Assembly (NCBI GenBank): GCA_002427885.1 | Contig: DIZI01000031.1 | Location: 1-64,000 of the forward strand | DNA: 64,000 bases | Origin: Paludibacter sp. UBA6032 | GTDB lineage: Bacteria; Bacteroidota; Bacteroidia; Bacteroidales; Paludibacteraceae | Reading direction: 5' to 3' | Shown here: positions 61,599-64,000 of the stretch, one piece after another | Numbering within the stretch: position 1 is the first letter of the stretch | Layout: the number at the start of each line of letters is the position of its first letter | Made by a program: the position numbers and the translations under genes | Notes under the pieces: model-generated | Seen by the model: only the letters and a program-made list of their open reading frames with translations | Told to the model about the DNA's origin: nothing | Databases searched by the model: none

Positions 61599-61606
61599 CA
61601 AATATA
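61599..61606 (-). promoter_or_regulatory. -7 element for purE
   Basis: TATATTTG on the minus strand, 29 bases upstream of the purE ATG. Confidence 0.55.
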
Positions 61607-61645
61607 TTTTGACTTTAAAATTTAAAGTGAAATTTATGTCAAGGG

Positions 61646-62026
61646 TTAAGCGCCAATTAATGTCTTATATTCTGTATCCGATAGTAAAGCATTGAATTGT
61701 GTGGGGTCTGATATTTTTATTTTTACTAACCACCCTTCACCAAAAGGATCATCGTTCACTAATTCAGGTGCGTCTTCCAGTTTTGGGTTATTTTCAAGGA
61801 TTTCACCATCTACAGGTAAATACAAATCCGATACTGTTTTGACTGCTTCAACTGTTCCAAAGACCTCTTCGGCAGCAAGTTTTTCACCGATAGTCTCAAT
61901 CTCGATAAAAATTATTTCGCCCAATTCACTTTGTGCATAATCGGTAATTCCAACATATGCTATATCGCCTTCCTGGCGAATCCATTCATGTTCTTTTGTG
62001 TACTTTAAATTTGATGGTACGTTCAT
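61646..62026 (-). CDS. gcvH: Glycine cleavage system H protein
   Basis: This 126-residue lipoyl carrier shuttles the aminomethyl group between the P and T proteins of glycine cleavage. The start YTKEHEWIRQEGDIAYVGIT and the lipoylation segment TVEAVKTVSDLYLPVDG, with the modified lysine in AVKT, are clear. No gcvT or gcvP lies in the window; gcvH next to purE and the downstream membrane genes is a common order in Bacteroidota. Confidence 0.97.
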   Translation of the reverse strand: MNVPSNLKYTKEHEWIRQEGDIAYVGITDYAQSELGEIIFIEIETIGEKLAAEEVFGTVEAVKTVSDLYLPVDGEILENNPKLEDAPELVNDDPFGEGWLVKIKISDPTQFNALLSDTEYKTLIGA

Positions 62027-62096
62027 AATAGTTGTGTTTATTAATTTGAGTAATTTGATTAGTTAAATATATTGTATAATTTAATTCATGATTTTA

Positions 62097-63245
62097 TTAA
62101 TTGATTTTCTGTTCACTATTTATATTTAGTTCGCAAAATACAGGATAGTGATCGGAATAATTTACTTTATCCATTTTGTATTCAACAGGCGAAAATTCGG
62201 TTGAATCATACAGGACATAATCAATTCTAAAATGATAAAATTTTTCATTAAATGACCATCCGAACCCATTGCCTATCTCTGAAAAAGCATCTTTAAGTTT
62301 TCCTTTTATTTTAGTATAAGCATACGATGATGGGACATCATTAAAATCTCCACAAACGATTACCTTGTAAGGAGAAGAAGCAATTATTTTGGCTACTTCA
62401 TCGGCCTGATGTGCTCTGAGTTTATAGGCTGAACCCAGTTTTCGTGAGAATTTGAGTGTAACTCCCGAAAGGTTTGTCGTATTGAAATCGTTTTTCAATT
62501 GTATTGGCATCTCTTTGTCATTTTCAGTAATTTTGTTGGACTCCAAATGATTGTTGACAAACCGAACAATTTTGCCACTGATATTAATATCCGAATAAAT
62601 AGAACCGTTGAATCCCGATTGATAATTTATTTTTTGTTTGTTGATTATCGGATATTTTGAGAAAGTTGCAACACCGGACTGCCTCTTATTCTGATTGTAA
62701 TTAAATTGAATGTGTTTGTAAGGATATTTTGTGAAAATTCTCATAATATCCTCATAAGTCAGGTATTCTTTGTTACTGCTTACGGTAAACTCTTGTAAAC
62801 AAACAATGTCTGCATTAGAGTCCAGAATATATTGAATAACCTTGTTTGGTTTATGTTTTTTGTGTTTTTTTTGCTCTCCACTACCCATTGTGTTATAGGT
62901 GAGGATGTGAATAGGATGATTCGCCTGAATAATTTCGGTTGTTCCTAAGTGTATGGGGAAGGTATCGCCAATTTCAGAAGCTGAAAAAATCAACAGGCTT
63001 AATGAAACAAGGAAAAACCAGTTTCGGGACAATATCCAAAAAAGAACAAAGGAAATGTTTATTGCAATTATAAATGGGAAAGCAAGCGTTAAATAGGCAA
63101 CGTAGACAAATTTTTCCGGACTAAGAACCGTACCAATCATAGCCATAATCATAATAAAAACAGCCAGAATATTGGCAGTCTTCATTCCCCAAATCAATAA
63201 CGATTTACCAAGCATAAATTTAGTTAATACTGAATTTATAATCAA
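62097..63245 (-). CDS. Membrane-anchored endonuclease/exonuclease/phosphatase (EEP) family protein
   Basis: This 382-residue protein has three N-terminal hydrophobic helices (within about 20-105), then an EEP domain (about 108-380) with ILTYNTMG, VCLQEFTVS, VCGDFNDVPSS and the YSDHYPVF end, which supply the metal and catalytic residues. The family hydrolyses phosphodiester or phosphomonoester bonds in nucleic acids, inositol phosphates or lipids. Membrane anchoring points to a periplasmic or membrane substrate, not identified. It begins 21 bases after the rhomboid gene and is probably co-transcribed. Confidence 0.9.
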   Translation of the reverse strand: MIINSVLTKFMLGKSLLIWGMKTANILAVFIMIMAMIGTVLSPEKFVYVAYLTLAFPFIIAINISFVLFWILSRNWFFLVSLSLLIFSASEIGDTFPIHLGTTEIIQANHPIHILTYNTMGSGEQKKHKKHKPNKVIQYILDSNADIVCLQEFTVSSNKEYLTYEDIMRIFTKYPYKHIQFNYNQNKRQSGVATFSKYPIINKQKINYQSGFNGSIYSDINISGKIVRFVNNHLESNKITENDKEMPIQLKNDFNTTNLSGVTLKFSRKLGSAYKLRAHQADEVAKIIASSPYKVIVCGDFNDVPSSYAYTKIKGKLKDAFSEIGNGFGWSFNEKFYHFRIDYVLYDSTEFSPVEYKMDKVNYSDHYPVFCELNINSEQKIN

Positions 63246-63266
63246 GCCGATAGCAATCGGGATGAA

Positions 63267-64000
63267 TTAATTCTTGTTTCCTTGTTCAAATAATCGTTTC
63301 TTTTCTTCAGCAGATAAACTTTCGTATCCGGACGTCTTGATTCTATCGAGGATTTGGTCAATTTGTGCCATTTTACGTGCTTTATTCTCATTGTATTCGG
63401 CATCAGACATGCGATTCTTCTGACTGTTTTTGTTCGGCTTTACTTTCATCTTTCGAACACGAAACAAATTAAATCCGGCATCAAGTATCCAGTTTATTCC
63501 TTTGGTAATATCTGCCCCTTTGCGCAAAGATACGACAAATAAATAACCTGCCAAAGCACCACCCAGATGTGCTAACTGACCACCACCATTGTCGGATGTT
63601 ATTCCGAAAAAGCTCATTAAAACAACTGCCAGAGCTATGTATTTTAATTTAATACGACCTAAAAACATAAGTTGCATTTCCATATTGGGTGATTGAACGG
63701 CTGTAGCAACAATGATGGCCATAATAGAACCTGAAGCTCCTAATAATATACTATTGTGTAAAATGTCTGCATAAAATGGAAAAGTATTAAATGCTGTAAC
63801 ATAAAAAAATACACCCAGAAGACCACCCAAAAAGTAAAGCCCTACTAATTTTTTTTCGGAGAAAAATATTAAAAATATTTTCCCGAACCAAAATAGATTC
63901 AACATATTAAAAAGTATATGCAAGAATCCTTCGTGCAAAAACATGTATGTGATTGGAGTCCAAAAATGATGTGACAATTGAATTAAGTCGGCTGGCGCTG
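63267..64000 (-). CDS. Rhomboid-family intramembrane serine protease (5' end cut by window edge)
   Basis: This frame stays open to base 64000, so the gene starts outside the window; the in-frame TTG at 63977 is not needed as a start, since codons before it (APADLIQL) fit the rhomboid L1 region. The catalytic Ser is in LLGASGSIMAII and the His in QLAHLGGALAGYLF, with HILFNMLNLFWFG the usual helix 2 HxxxN motif. A basic cytoplasmic tail of about 60 residues ends the protein. It should cleave membrane proteins within the bilayer. Confidence 0.93.
   Translation of the reverse strand, partial: APADLIQLSHHFWTPITYMFLHEGFLHILFNMLNLFWFGKIFLIFFSEKKLVGLYFLGGLLGVFFYVTAFNTFPFYADILHNSILLGASGSIMAIIVATAVQSPNMEMQLMFLGRIKLKYIALAVVLMSFFGITSDNGGGQLAHLGGALAGYLFVVSLRKGADITKGINWILDAGFNLFRVRKMKVKPNKNSQKNRMSDAEYNENKARKMAQIDQILDRIKTSGYESLSAEEKKRLFEQGNKN

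Noticed and set aside
1..64000. tRNA, rRNA, CRISPR arrays, prophage, insertion sequences
   Set aside because: I looked for T-loop sequences, repeat-spacer patterns and transposase or integrase motifs and found none I could support.

Overview
The window looks like chromosome of a Bacteroidota bacterium, most likely a plant-polysaccharide-degrading member of the Bacteroidales (something near Paludibacter; the genus is a guess). The evidence is the AT-rich DNA, many promoters with the Bacteroidota -7 element TAnnTTTG (several with a TTG/TTTG -33 box 19-21 bases upstream), secreted enzymes ending in type IX secretion (T9SS) sorting domains, a hybrid two-component regulator with Reg_prop/Y_Y_Y sensor modules, BlaI/M56-TonB proteins, and gene contents typical of the phylum. 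I found no rRNA, tRNA, CRISPR array, phage or transposase gene.

Layout. 1-3433: an FN3 protein, an AT-rich TPR membrane protein and an SPFH/stomatin protein. 3520-8802: polyamine genes (agmatine deiminase, N-carbamoylputrescine amidase, carboxynorspermidine dehydrogenase and decarboxylase) with queC between them. 8919-15686: two small membrane proteins, a DEAD-box helicase, a YccF protein, twin E2-like acyltransferase paralogues lacking the catalytic histidine, recQ and a BFD-type [2Fe-2S] protein missed by a 60-residue cutoff. 15778-30146: a pectin/hemicellulose locus (GH43, alpha/beta-hydrolase esterase, rhamnogalacturonan acetylesterase, pectin methylesterase, beta-helix protein) divergent from a 1474-residue hybrid two-component regulator; no SusC/SusD pair is present. 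30168-36201: a BlaI repressor, an M56 (BlaR1-like) protease fused to two TonB C-terminal domains, a TPR protein, and two proteins that combine TonB C-terminal domains with segments resembling the plug of TonB-dependent receptors.

36379-42860: a T9SS-sorted subtilase, xseA, folB, a POT peptide transporter, a PEGA/SHOCT lipoprotein and a YfcE-like phosphodiesterase. 43135-47892: a degenerate M23 protein, dxr, an orphan D12-class DNA adenine methylase and rseP. 48003-56921: an ArsC/Spx-like protein, a radical SAM/SPASM protein, an OmpA-like/TPR lipoprotein, and rsfS-ftsH-LUD-cdsA followed by an acyltransferase. 57067-64000: a short arginine decarboxylase, queG, a thioredoxin-fold lipoprotein without its CXXC, purE, gcvH, an EEP-family phosphohydrolase and a rhomboid protease cut by the window edge.

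The polyamine genes, together with the decarboxylase 50 kb away, make a complete predicted arginine-to-spermidine route: arginine, agmatine, N-carbamoylputrescine, putrescine, carboxyspermidine, spermidine. queC and queG belong to queuosine synthesis. The most unusual region is the BlaI/M56/TonB cluster, which joins a proteolytic signalling switch to parts from both sides of the TonB interface and carries two candidate BlaI operators over its promoter.
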